Source: an uncultured Clostridium sp. (GTDB lineage: Bacteria; Bacillota; Clostridia; TANB77; CAG-508). Taken from it: a DNA stretch of 54,831 nucleotides. The stretch covers positions 1-54,831 of the forward strand of contig CAMBEE010000009.1 of the NCBI GenBank assembly GCA_945865665.1, read 5' to 3'. A program made the position numbers and the translations under genes. Shown in pieces: positions 8,574 to 16,878 of the stretch. The notes below the pieces were generated by a model that worked only from the letters and a program-made list of their open reading frames with translations, was not told the origin of the DNA and did no database searches. How positions within the stretch are numbered: position 1 is the first letter of the stretch; each line of letters opens with the position of its first letter.

Positions 8574-9836
8574 ATGAAAAAAGTCTCTTACAAAGATAGT
8601 ATTTTAACAGCTAAACAATTTTCAGCAGTAGACATGAAAACTGGAAAAACAATATGGTTTTCACGGTCACGTTCTCCACAACATCTTTATCCCTTGACAG
8701 AAAAAGATTATTGTGAAGCAATTAAGTATGCAGTTCAGCATGGAGTAGGACAAATGCCTATTTTGTCGGTAAGTGCTAAAGATTTTCCTTATTGCGATTT
8801 TGATTGTAAAGACTGTTTGGCATGTCCAAGTAGACAGTGGGCTATTAAAGACCAGCATATTAAATATCCTATTATTCCTATTGATAAGTATAAAAAGATT
8901 TTGGATGAAATTTCTTCTTATTCAGCTAAACGTGGCTTTAATGCAGTTAGATTTGAAGTTTGTGGAGAAGGAAATCCTGATTTATATAAAGATAGGATTG
9001 AAATGTTAGAATATGCTAATCAGAAATGCAATATGGGAATCGTTTACGTGAGTACGGGAAGCCAAATATCAGATGAATTATTAGAGTGTTTGGTGAGAAA
9101 TGTCGCTTTTATAAGAATTAGTTTTCCAGGAATCTCATCTGAAGCTTATAGAGTTTATTCTAATCAGAAATCTAGAAAAAACAACTTTTCGTATGATGAT
9201 GCAATTCATCTGTTGGATAAGCTTTGCAATGCAAGAGCAAAAGTCGGAAGAGAGGATTCTTTGTTAATTGGAACAAGAACTTGTATTAGACCGTTAAATG
9301 CTGGACACTACGATGACTTCATTCACACTATTGCAAATATTGGAGTAGATGTATTTCAAGGAGTAAAAGTTCTTATTCCTGATTTTGAGAGTGTTAAAAA
9401 TGAAGTTGTCTCTCACGATGTGATTGAAGAACTTGTAACATTGAAAGAAACTGCATATTCCCATGGACTCAAAGATTATCAGATTCCTAATGACTTGAAT
9501 ACCATTTATAATAACAGAACAATGGTAGAACGGGATAAACCTACAAAATGTTGGAGTTCACTCATTTCTCCACCTTTATATGGAACAAATCTTATGTCTT
9601 GTGTGCTTTGGGATAGAATTACAGATCTCAATTATCATTATGGCATAATGGAAGGGAAAGAAAATGAACTTGAAGATTTAATGCATGGAGAAAGAGCAAA
9701 ATTCATTATGAAAAATTGTCCTAAAAATTGCACAGAATGTTGCTCTTTTAAAGACAATCGTTTTATGGAAAGTTTGTGGCGCGTATTGAAACTCCAAGAA
9801 AACCTGGATGATGTGAAATTTATCACTAATTATTAA
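8574..9836 (+). CDS. Radical SAM protein of unknown function, element cargo
   Basis: A 420-residue radical SAM enzyme. The [4Fe-4S]-binding motif is C-DFD-C-KD-C (about residues 75-82, followed by LACPS). FEVCGEGNPDLY stands in place of the usual GGEP motif. C-terminal cysteines (KCWSS, MSCVLW, NCPKNCTECCSF) suggest an auxiliary iron-sulfur cluster of SPASM or twitch type. The substrate is not predictable; no precursor peptide was seen nearby. Codon use is less AT-biased than in neighbours. Two in-frame CGG codons (8664-8666 and 9531-9533) occur with no frame break, so here CGG would have to be read as arginine, or the gene is not fully expressed in this host. Confidence 0.85.
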   Translation: MKKVSYKDSILTAKQFSAVDMKTGKTIWFSRSRSPQHLYPLTEKDYCEAIKYAVQHGVGQMPILSVSAKDFPYCDFDCKDCLACPSRQWAIKDQHIKYPIIPIDKYKKILDEISSYSAKRGFNAVRFEVCGEGNPDLYKDRIEMLEYANQKCNMGIVYVSTGSQISDELLECLVRNVAFIRISFPGISSEAYRVYSNQKSRKNNFSYDDAIHLLDKLCNARAKVGREDSLLIGTRTCIRPLNAGHYDDFIHTIANIGVDVFQGVKVLIPDFESVKNEVVSHDVIEELVTLKETAYSHGLKDYQIPNDLNTIYNNRTMVERDKPTKCWSSLISPPLYGTNLMSCVLWDRITDLNYHYGIMEGKENELEDLMHGERAKFIMKNCPKNCTECCSFKDNRFMESLWRVLKLQENLDDVKFITNY

Positions 9837-9855
9837 TTAATCAATACGAACGAAT

Positions 9856-9887
9856 AGAGTATGTCCTCCATAGGGCATACTCTTATT
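9856..9887. terminator. Bidirectional terminator between convergent element genes
   Basis: AGAGTATGTCC (9856-9866) pairs with GGGCATACTCT (9873-9883) with one wobble pair and a 6-base loop, followed by T-rich sequence. It separates the plus-strand radical SAM gene from the minus-strand operon. Confidence 0.7.
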
Positions 9888-10362
9888 TAAAATTTATCTT
9901 GATTTTTTCAATACAATCTAATAATTCTTTTCTATATTCGTCACTTATATTTAAGATATTTTTCGCATAAAGTCCCATTTCGCCAAAATTTGCATGAAAT
10001 TGATAAGTCCACTCATGTCTTGGTATAAAATTAATATGTAGATTTCCAGAGCTTGACTCATCTTGATAAATCATTACTTTTTCAAAACCTGTTCTATGCA
10101 TTGCTTTTAATAATCTATTTGACAAATCAATTAATTTGTTTCTTTCATCTTTTGTTAAATCTGTTATTGTTAAAGTTTTCTTATTTATAGCTAGTATCAT
10201 ATAACCTTTTATAGGGATTTCAGGATCTGTTGCGATATTAAATAATCCATCATCATAAACATAACTACCTGGGAAGTTTGTTATTTCATGTTTAGCTATA
10301 GCCGAACTTAGGCTACCTTCAAATTCCATATTTTGCCCTAACCAATTAACAATTTTATTCAT
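9883..10362 (-). CDS. HIT-like protein with a degenerate histidine triad, element cargo
   Basis: About 159 residues. The central part resembles HIT-family nucleotide hydrolases or transferases: PIKGYMILAINKKTLTITDL, KVMIYQDESSSGNLHINFIP and RHEW. Only one histidine of the usual HxHxH triad remains (LHINF), so activity is uncertain. It is related to the C-terminal half of the protein at 13544-14290 (shared ITNFPGSYVYDDGLFN and ITNLPGGYLYEDDFIN, then IATDPEIPIKG and VTIDPEVPIRG). It is the last gene of the cargo operon, and its ATG at 10362 overlaps the NADAR gene end. A TTG at 10371 is less likely because the AAAGAGG site fits the ATG. Confidence 0.7.
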   Translation of the reverse strand: MNKIVNWLGQNMEFEGSLSSAIAKHEITNFPGSYVYDDGLFNIATDPEIPIKGYMILAINKKTLTITDLTKDERNKLIDLSNRLLKAMHRTGFEKVMIYQDESSSGNLHINFIPRHEWTYQFHANFGEMGLYAKNILNISDEYRKELLDCIEKIKINFK

Positions 10363-10996
10363 ATTTTTCAACCTCTTTCTTATTTTTACTTTGTATAAAA
10401 TCTTTTAAGCAATTTAATTCAAATTCAAACTCATATCTAGTAAATGTGGTTTCTTTTTTATCATTTTCTCCTATAGAATGTATAATCTGTTTATCACAAT
10501 TAGATAATATATTTCTATAAAGGGGATTTTGTATAGCTGAAATATATAATTCATCTATTAATAATTCATATTCTTTACTTTCCCTTTTTATAGCTTTACC
10601 TTGCCAATAGATTTCTCCTGTTTCTTTCCAATCATAGTTACTTGCTGCTTTTATATGAACTGCTTGTGTTCCATAATATGTAAAAACATGATTTTGAGTT
10701 TTTTTGTCTTTAAATTTTATTCCTTGAAAAAAATTTTCAATACTAGCTAATTTTTTTCCTCTAAATTTAAAATTATAAGGAAATAAATTAGAAAGCATTT
10801 GTGGAAAGTCTCCTCTATTTCTATATCCGACATCTATCCAATTTTCAGTTTCACTAATTTTATTTCCGTCTTTATCTTTTAATAATTCATTTTCACAATA
10901 AATACAATCATCTATATCTATTAATTCTTTCTGAATGAATTTATAATTATTTTTATATGTTAAAAACTCTTTCAATTCTTTTTTTATCTTACTCAT
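10355..10996 (-). CDS. NADAR-domain protein, element cargo
   Basis: About 213 residues. From residue 65 it matches the NADAR (YbiA/RibX-like) fold: NLFPYNFKFRGKKLASIENF followed by FQGIKF, then DWKETGEIYWQGKAIKRES, ISAIQNPLYRNIL and a closing THS-like HSIGENDKKETTFTRYEF. NADAR proteins are N-glycosidases acting on nucleotide or ADP-ribose derivatives, and some reverse ADP-ribosylation in toxin-antitoxin systems (family knowledge). The ATG overlaps the stop of the preceding gene as ATGA with GGGGAGAAAG upstream, so translation is coupled. The partner genes suggest work on a modified nucleotide or ADP-ribose product. Confidence 0.75.
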   Translation of the reverse strand: MSKIKKELKEFLTYKNNYKFIQKELIDIDDCIYCENELLKDKDGNKISETENWIDVGYRNRGDFPQMLSNLFPYNFKFRGKKLASIENFFQGIKFKDKKTQNHVFTYYGTQAVHIKAASNYDWKETGEIYWQGKAIKRESKEYELLIDELYISAIQNPLYRNILSNCDKQIIHSIGENDKKETTFTRYEFEFELNCLKDFIQSKNKKEVEKYE

Positions 10997-13485
10997 CTTT
11001 CTCCCCAATCTTGAGACTGTAAATCTCTAATCATTTCTATAATTTGTTTCTTTAAATTTGTACATAAAAATGCTGAACTTTTCTTTATTTTTGTACCAGA
11101 CATATCGTATAAATCAACATCTGCACTTTGTGAATATTTTTCAGCCAATTGCATCAATACTTGAATATCTGGTACTTTATCTTGATGCAGACCTTCTTGT
11201 CTCATTAGTTCAACATAGGCATCTCCACCTATTTCTTTTAGTGCTTTAATAGAATCTCTCATAATCCAATATCCAAGATCATCTAAAATAGTTAAAAAAT
11301 CAACATCTTTAACATCAAAAGTTGGATGTTCTAGTTCTCCATGTTTTACCTGATTATAAAAATCCCAATTATATTTAATAGCACCAAACTTACAAGACTT
11401 ACCTCTTTCTTCTAATTGTCCTCTAATAATATTCATTGTATTGCAAGAACCAACATTATCATCAATCAGCACAAGCTCATTTTCTGTAGTGTTCCATAAA
11501 TTATTACTGCATATATCTTCAAAACATTTTTTAGCAGAAATATTCTTTAATTTTTCATCTTTAGAATATAAACTAAATAATATATTAGTATAATCAAATC
11601 CATACATACTCTTTAACATTGGACCTACAAAGATTGAACCTAATCCTGGTGTTAAAATATGTTTTGGTTTACTAAATTTCAAGTTTGAACAAAACATATA
11701 TAAAACTTGTTTATTATCCATTTCTATATGGCGTTCTAATATTTTGCTATCTCCTTCTGGCAAATAATAAATAGGTTTCTGTAATGGCTCATTTCTAAAG
11801 AATCTAACTATGTTTGCACAATCTTCTTCAAAACATCGTTGAGCTTCTGTAACATTGTTTTCTTGATTATCTATCTTCTTTTTTAATTCTTCAAAATAAA
11901 CTTTAGCAGATGCATTAGATAGATATTCAAGTATCACAAAATTTTTCTTTGAAACATCATCTGTTAAAATATCTCTTAATCGATTTCTTTCGCAAGCAAG
12001 TTCAGAATATGTTTTTGCTTCATAATATGATGCATTTCTAGATAAATATTTTCCATTGCTTAACGGAGCTACAAAGTCTTCTATTCCTGTTTCATCATCT
12101 AATTCAATTAAACCATTTGAGTCAAATTCATATAAATTGACTTTTTCATTATTTTTTAAAATTTCTTCCGTTCTATATGAAATATTTCTTCCTTCGTCTT
12201 GGTAAAAAACAGTATGTTTTAAATTCTTTTTATAATCTTTAATTGTCAAATTTCCATTCTCTATTTTAAATGATATGTTGTTGTTTCCAAATCGAATAAA
12301 TATCATTCCATCTTGTATAAATACATTATTATCTCTAATATCTTCCAAACTTTGACCATTATTTAACAAGTAATTTTCAAATTTATTAAATAATCTTAAA
12401 AATTCATTATTATGTACTATGTTTCTATCAGCACCTTTACTTTTTAAATATTTTAATAGTTTTACAGGATATTGTGGCTTAATAAAAATATGGTTTTCTT
12501 CAATAATTTTTTTCCATTCTTCCTCGCCATATTCTAATGAATTAGGACTTAATGAAAAAATATAGTTTCTTCCATTAAAACTTATAACTACTCCTCTTTT
12601 TCTATTTTCCTTATTTATAAGTATATTTCTCAAGTTAGTATCTTTCAAGTCTCGTTCATCAACCCAAAAACTATAAGAATGAATTTTCTCTTGTTCTTTT
12701 TCTGTAAATAGATTTTTTATCACAATATTTGAAAACATCAAAAGGTCTACCATTCCATTCAAATTTTTTCTATTATTTAGATATTTACTAATAAATCTTA
12801 ATTTCAAATCAGTTAACTGACTATCATAAATTTTATTTTCATCGTATTTTCTACCCAATAGATTAATTGAAATTGATTCATCTTTCTGTAATATTTCTTC
12901 CATATTATCTAATTTTATTTTTAGCAATTTTAAAAAATCATCTAAATATAAACCGTCATTTTTATAATCAATTTTGTCATCAATTTCTTCTAATTCTTTA
13001 TCATCTAAAAAACTAACATTTTCTATTATTTTAGTGTAAAGACTATCATAATATCTTTTTGAGGCAAAGTTGTTTGTTCTCAATCCTACTTGCATTTCAA
13101 TTAAATCTGTTAATGGATCAACAATATACCTATTACCACTTTTCGTTTTTATAAGCAAATCAACATGTCTAAATCTATCATCAAATGGTGATATTAATTC
13201 AGAATCAATATTATAATTTTGTTTTAATAATTCTTTAATCACATTACAATAACTTTTACATACAATATTAAAGTTTTCAATATTAGTTAAATCATTCTTT
13301 TTATTATAAATATAATCTCTATCATTTACATTCTCTTTATTTAAGAAAAAAGTATAATCTCGATAGAAAATTTTAGAAACTTCTTTCATAACATATCTAA
13401 TAATAGCTAATTCACGAGTGTCTCCTTTAAAATTTTCTATTTTATCCATATGTATATTTTCTTTACAAAATTCAAATAAATTCAT
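10993..13485 (-). CDS. Large protein with transglutaminase-like N-terminus and phosphoribosyltransferase-like C-terminus
   Basis: About 830 residues. Residues 70-130 look like a transglutaminase/papain-like core: a cysteine in NIVCKSYCNVIKELL (C76), a histidine in FRHVDLLI (H107) and an aspartate in YIVDPLTDL (D123), in family order. A long middle part has no recognised domain. Residues 670-707 carry a PRPP-binding motif of the type I phosphoribosyltransferase fold, ELVLIDDNVGSCNTMNIIRG, with cysteine in place of the usual glycine. I chose ATG 13485, which has AAAAGGAT about 10 bases upstream; a longer TTG start at 13557 lacks a ribosome site and runs through a hairpin. Function unknown; conflict or nucleotide-modification roles are inference. 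Confidence 0.7.
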   Translation of the reverse strand: MNLFEFCKENIHMDKIENFKGDTRELAIIRYVMKEVSKIFYRDYTFFLNKENVNDRDYIYNKKNDLTNIENFNIVCKSYCNVIKELLKQNYNIDSELISPFDDRFRHVDLLIKTKSGNRYIVDPLTDLIEMQVGLRTNNFASKRYYDSLYTKIIENVSFLDDKELEEIDDKIDYKNDGLYLDDFLKLLKIKLDNMEEILQKDESISINLLGRKYDENKIYDSQLTDLKLRFISKYLNNRKNLNGMVDLLMFSNIVIKNLFTEKEQEKIHSYSFWVDERDLKDTNLRNILINKENRKRGVVISFNGRNYIFSLSPNSLEYGEEEWKKIIEENHIFIKPQYPVKLLKYLKSKGADRNIVHNNEFLRLFNKFENYLLNNGQSLEDIRDNNVFIQDGMIFIRFGNNNISFKIENGNLTIKDYKKNLKHTVFYQDEGRNISYRTEEILKNNEKVNLYEFDSNGLIELDDETGIEDFVAPLSNGKYLSRNASYYEAKTYSELACERNRLRDILTDDVSKKNFVILEYLSNASAKVYFEELKKKIDNQENNVTEAQRCFEEDCANIVRFFRNEPLQKPIYYLPEGDSKILERHIEMDNKQVLYMFCSNLKFSKPKHILTPGLGSIFVGPMLKSMYGFDYTNILFSLYSKDEKLKNISAKKCFEDICSNNLWNTTENELVLIDDNVGSCNTMNIIRGQLEERGKSCKFGAIKYNWDFYNQVKHGELEHPTFDVKDVDFLTILDDLGYWIMRDSIKALKEIGGDAYVELMRQEGLHQDKVPDIQVLMQLAEKYSQSADVDLYDMSGTKIKKSSAFLCTNLKKQIIEMIRDLQSQDWGER

Positions 13486-13513
13486 AATACATATATCCTT
13501 TTTATAAATTTCA

Positions 13514-13536
13514 GGAGAGAATATAGCATTCTCTCC
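13514..13536 (-). promoter_or_regulatory. Stem-loop between the first two cargo-operon genes
   Basis: GGAGAGAAT and ATTCTCTCC form a 9-bp stem with a 5-base loop just upstream of the large cargo gene. There is no T run after it on the minus strand, so it may act as an RNA processing or attenuation site rather than a terminator. Confidence 0.45.
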
Positions 13537-13543
13537 CTTTTGG

Positions 13544-14290
13544 CTAATTAAGCTCAAGGAAACTTTTTACTTTTCCTGCAAATAACAGACACTCCTTTTT
13601 CTGTTCATCTGTCATATTTTTCTTTGCATACATTGTGATTTGTTTAAGATTCTTTCCTCTTCCAAACTGGAACATCCAATCATCAGAGGGAATAATCCAT
13701 CTCCTATAATGCTCGGAAAAACCATCTTCAAATAAAAGAATATTTTTCGCTCCCAAATACTCTAGAGCGCGTTTTACCTTGTTGGTGATATCTTCTATTT
13801 GAATTCTCTCGTTTCTTGTAATCTGTGTTGTTGTAGATACGTGCTTTTTAATTCCTATAACAATAAATCCTCGAATCGGAACTTCTGGATCAATTGTTAC
13901 ATTGATAAAATCATCTTCATACAAGTATCCACCCGGTAAGTTCGTAATTGTATGATTCCCAATTGCACAGCTTTTACAACCTTCAAAAACCATTTCTTCA
14001 TTCATGAAGTTTGTAACAGCTACTTCATCTCCATCTTGATTTAAATAACATTTTTTACCTTCTTTTTCAACAACACCAAGTTTACTTTGAAAATCTCCTA
14101 CCGCATCGTACCTTATTTCACAGATTTGCCTTCCGCTCTCATTAATATATCCCCACTTGTCATTTATTCTGACTGCAGCAATTCCTTCTGAAAAATCCCG
14201 CACCTCATCATAGATAAAATCACAAATAGGCTCACCATTGTTGTTTACAAATCCCCACTTACCAAATTTCTCTTTTTTACTGTATAACAT
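13544..14290 (-). CDS. WG-repeat protein with C-terminal HIT-like domain, element cargo
   Basis: 248 residues. The N-terminal 90 residues contain WG (KWG) repeats: KFGKWGFVNNNGEPICDFIY, DKWGYINESGRQICEIRYDA, and a third degenerate unit (GKKCYLNQDGDEV). These usually form beta-rich binding modules. The remaining 150 residues are homologous to the whole HIT-like protein at 9883-10362, but the triad region reads SEHYRRWIIPSDDW and lacks the histidines, so it is probably a non-catalytic binding version. It is the first gene of the cargo operon. Its base composition is richer in GC than the next gene, which suggests a separate origin. Confidence 0.7.
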   Translation of the reverse strand: MLYSKKEKFGKWGFVNNNGEPICDFIYDEVRDFSEGIAAVRINDKWGYINESGRQICEIRYDAVGDFQSKLGVVEKEGKKCYLNQDGDEVAVTNFMNEEMVFEGCKSCAIGNHTITNLPGGYLYEDDFINVTIDPEVPIRGFIVIGIKKHVSTTTQITRNERIQIEDITNKVKRALEYLGAKNILLFEDGFSEHYRRWIIPSDDWMFQFGRGKNLKQITMYAKKNMTDEQKKECLLFAGKVKSFLELN

Positions 14291-14394
14291 TTAAATGACC
14301 TCCTTATAGCAGTGTGTTCAAAACAAAAATAAGAGCTAATTAGCTAAACTATAGTAAAACTACATGCATATTATACCATCTTTTGCATTTTATG

Positions 14395-15159
14395 TCAATT
14401 TGTTGTCTTCAACATTTCAATCATTTTTTCTGCAACAATTTCTATTTCTTCTGGCTCCATATGGTGTTTCATATTTTCCATTTCTATAAGTTCTAATTCA
14501 GGTCTATTTTCTATAAATTTATAAGTATCTTCAATCGGTGCAGTATCATCTAAAGTTCCTTGAATTATTAATATTTTTCTTTTTTCGTGATACTTATTAT
14601 ATAAGTCATTGTTAGTCAAATCTTCATAAAAAGAATATGGAACTTCCATTTTACCTCCATGACCGCATTTAGCTTTGCCACTTTCTTTATATTTTTCAAA
14701 TGTTTCTTTTAATAAAGAATTTTTAAATATTTCTTTCATATTAAAAGCAGGAGATCTTAAAACTATATTTGGATATTCAGAATTATCCCCTATAAATTTA
14801 TTTAATAAAATATATGCTCCAAAGCTGATAGCAAAAAAAGAAATTTTAATATTCTCTCCATATTTATTTTTAATATAATCAATAACTGAATTAATATATG
14901 AAATACATACTTCTACAGTTAATTTATCTGTTCCTTGTACACTATCTATATGTCCTGGAAAGTCAAATGAAATAGATGGTATTTCATATTGTAACAATTT
15001 ATTTGCTACTATTTTAACTGAATTGCTACCTTTTCCACTACAAAATCCATGGCAAAATATGAAAATTTGCTTATTAATTTCTTTTTCATCTGTATAAAAC
15101 ATTTTCGCTTTTACATTACAATTTTCTTTTTTATTATAAATGTCTATATTTTTTTCCAT
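14395..15159 (-). CDS. Alpha/beta hydrolase, element cargo
   Basis: 254 residues with the alpha/beta hydrolase fold: oxyanion region FIFCHGFCSGKG (about residues 33-44), nucleophile elbow FAISFGAY (AxSxG instead of GxSxG), acid in IIQGTLDDTAP and histidine in MKHHMEPEE. These are the elements of an esterase or acyl-peptidase-type enzyme. The substrate is unknown. It ends about 100 bases before the first gene of the cargo operon and has its own upstream region, so it may be a separate transcription unit. Confidence 0.82.
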   Translation of the reverse strand: MEKNIDIYNKKENCNVKAKMFYTDEKEINKQIFIFCHGFCSGKGSNSVKIVANKLLQYEIPSISFDFPGHIDSVQGTDKLTVEVCISYINSVIDYIKNKYGENIKISFFAISFGAYILLNKFIGDNSEYPNIVLRSPAFNMKEIFKNSLLKETFEKYKESGKAKCGHGGKMEVPYSFYEDLTNNDLYNKYHEKRKILIIQGTLDDTAPIEDTYKFIENRPELELIEMENMKHHMEPEEIEIVAEKMIEMLKTTN

Positions 15160-15605
15160 ACAAATCTTTCCTCCTCTTATTTTTTATATTTTGCATTATA
15201 TCAAAAAAAAGTGTTTTTTACCACACTTACACTTCTTTTTCTTCCATTTTAAGCATTACAATTTTTCTGATTATCTGTCCTTTAAATTTTATCAGTTCAT
15301 CTCAAATTCTTTAATATTGTTTAGATATATTTATACATACTTTTATATTACAAATAACTTTTTCCAAACTTGTCCATTCACGGCAAGAATGCCCTATCTA
15401 TGATAGTGCCTCCTTACCTCGACACATTAAAATATGGCATCACTCCTCTGTAAGTACTCAAATATCAGCATTTTTTATTTTTTAACCTATGGCATTTCCT
15501 GTATACAAAAAATATGGCAAAATGCCATACTTTTTGATACTGTAAATTTGAATTCAAATCGTTTAATCTAAGCATATTTCAATTGGTGCCTACATTGGAA
15601 TCTAC
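15160..15605. other. Right-end intergenic region of the element
   Basis: No gene is supported here. The stretch contains three TATGGCA-type motifs (near 15433, 15489 and 15513) and an inverted hairpin at 15505-15536, followed by the right element end. The repeated motifs could be protein-binding sites for the recombinase or a regulator. Confidence 0.5.
15505..15536. terminator. Hairpin with T runs just inside the right end of the element
   Basis: TATGGCA (15513-15519) and TGCCATA (15523-15529) form a stem flanked by A6 on the left and T5 on the right, giving a terminator shape on either strand. On the minus strand it would stop transcripts entering from the interrupted ATPase gene. Confidence 0.6.
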
Positions 15606-15611
15606 CTTCTG
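15600..15611. repeat. Right attachment junction of the mobile element
   Basis: ATCTAC (15600-15605) is the inverted counterpart of GTAGAT at 6294. CTTCTG (15606-15611) repeats the hexamer at 6288-6293. Confidence 0.8.
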
Positions 15612-16200
15612 ATATATCATGTGTTACGATTAGTGCCGTAATTTTTTCTTTTCTTAATATTGAATAAATATCTTCTGTTACCATTATTCTTGTTTGATAA
15701 TCTAATGCAGAAAATGCTTCATCTAACAGTAATATTTTGGGCTTTACCGCAAGTGTTCTAATTAGTGCAACTCTTTGCCTCATTCCACCTGATAATTCTG
15801 ATGGATATTTGTTTTTGAAATCGTATAAGTTATATTTTTTTAGTAGTTCTTTTACATATTCAATATTTTCTTTAGTCTTTATTCCTTTTATTTCTAGCCC
15901 AAATAGTGTGTTACTTAATATATTTCTCCATTCTAATAGACAGTCTCTTTGTAGCATATATCCTATTTTGGGAGATATTCCGCTGACTTTTTCTCCTTCT
16001 ATGTAGATTTCTCCTTCTGTTTTTTCTTCTAGACCTGCTATTATTGAGAGTAGTGTGGATTTTCCGCATCCGCTTGGTCCTATTATGCTTACAAATTCTC
16101 CTTCTTTTATTCTGAAATTTACATTTTTTAGTGCTTGTATTTCGTCTTCTTTGTTTTGATATTTTTTTCCTATATTTTTGACTTCTAGTATGTTTTTCAT
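15606..16200 (-). pseudogene. 5' part of the ABC importer ATPase gene (SsuB/TauB type), interrupted by the element
   Basis: Encodes the first 198 residues of the ATPase: Walker A GPSGCGKST (residues 42-50), Q-loop MLQRDCLLEWRNI, signature LSGGMRQRVAL, Walker B ILLLDEAFSALD and the H-loop VTHDIS. It then runs into element sequence (GRFQCRHQLKYA) and stops at 15568. The rest is at 6112-6293. The truncated form keeps most catalytic motifs but loses the C-terminal part. AAAGGAGG precedes the ATG. The start of the operon lies here, so the permease and binding protein genes are now separated from their promoter by 9.3 kb. Confidence 0.92.
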
Positions 16201-16334
16201 AAATTGCCTCCTTTTATTTATCCTAATATATTTTATGTAAAATCCAAAATAGAGGTTACCTTTTTAATTTTTTATTTTTTGTATGTTATGATATTGTTTT
16301 ATTTTGTAATTTTATTCAATTCAATTCGAAAAAA

Positions 16335-16407
16335 AGAAATTCTAAAATTCTTTTATGGCTCCCTTCCACTTTGTGAACTCTTTCCATAAAATTATTTAAG
16401 AATTTCT
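16335..16407. repeat. Small palindromic repeat, copy 1
   Basis: About 24-bp imperfect inverted ends (AGAAATTCTAAAATTC... and ...TTTAAGAATTTCT) around a short centre. Related ends enclose 39547-39636. It lies in the gap between the XRE regulator and the ATPase fragment. No ORF. Confidence 0.7.
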
Positions 16408-16459
16408 ATTTTTTTCTCTAATTATATTCATAAAATTTCAAAATAAAACAATTAATAAT

Positions 16460-16804
16460 TTATAAATTCACATTTTCAAATTTAGTTTTACTAATTAATT
16501 CTGAAATTTGGTAAATCAATTTTTGCTGTTCTGGAGTGCATTTATCCAGTAGAGCTCTAAAATCTTCTTTTAAATACTCTTTTGAAGTCCTATTGCTTCC
16601 TATTAATAAATATCCTGGTGATACATCTAGAACCTCAGCTATTTGAGTTAATCTCTTTAAATTAATTTGACTCTTTCCTGTTTCTACACGACTCATATAA
16701 GCAACAGACACATTTATTTTATCAGCCAACTCTTCTTGTCTTATTTTTTTATTTAATCTCGCTTCTCTTATTCTTCTTCCTATAACACTATAATCTGGCA
16801 ACAT
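16460..16804 (-). CDS. XRE-family transcriptional regulator
   Basis: 114 residues with a helix-turn-helix at about residues 7-62 (IGRRIREARLNKKIRQEELA then VSVAYMSRVETGKSQINLKR) and a short C-terminal helical tail. It resembles SinR/phage-repressor-type DNA-binding proteins. The ATG at 16804 follows AAGGAGGAAGG; the longer reading from 16861 would place that site inside the gene. It lies next to an Rpn-type gene on the same strand. Target unknown. Confidence 0.85.
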   Translation of the reverse strand: MLPDYSVIGRRIREARLNKKIRQEELADKINVSVAYMSRVETGKSQINLKRLTQIAEVLDVSPGYLLIGSNRTSKEYLKEDFRALLDKCTPEQQKLIYQISELISKTKFENVNL

Positions 16805-16878
16805 TTTCCTTCCTCCTTTTTCCTTGTTTGTAAATATATCACTTATATGGTTATTAGTCAATATTTTTTATCATATTG

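Larger units (their letters stand above)
6294..15605. mobile_element. Serine-recombinase integrative element inserted in an ABC ATPase gene
   Basis: A 9.3 kb insertion with short inverted ends (GTAGAT..CAA) and a 6-bp direct repeat CTTCTG at the boundaries. It splits the ATPase gene within codons for the conserved THDISEA segment; excision restores 257 codons including the stop. It encodes one large serine recombinase at its left edge, a 33-residue ORF, a radical SAM gene, a four-gene operon and a hydrolase. I saw no relaxase, conjugation or replication gene, so it is either a recombinase-only genomic island or is mobilised by other elements. Confidence 0.92.

Noticed and set aside
13486..13557. 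Longer TTG start for the large cargo protein
   Set aside because: No ribosome site, and it would translate through a hairpin; ATG 13485 has AAAAGGAT at a usual distance.
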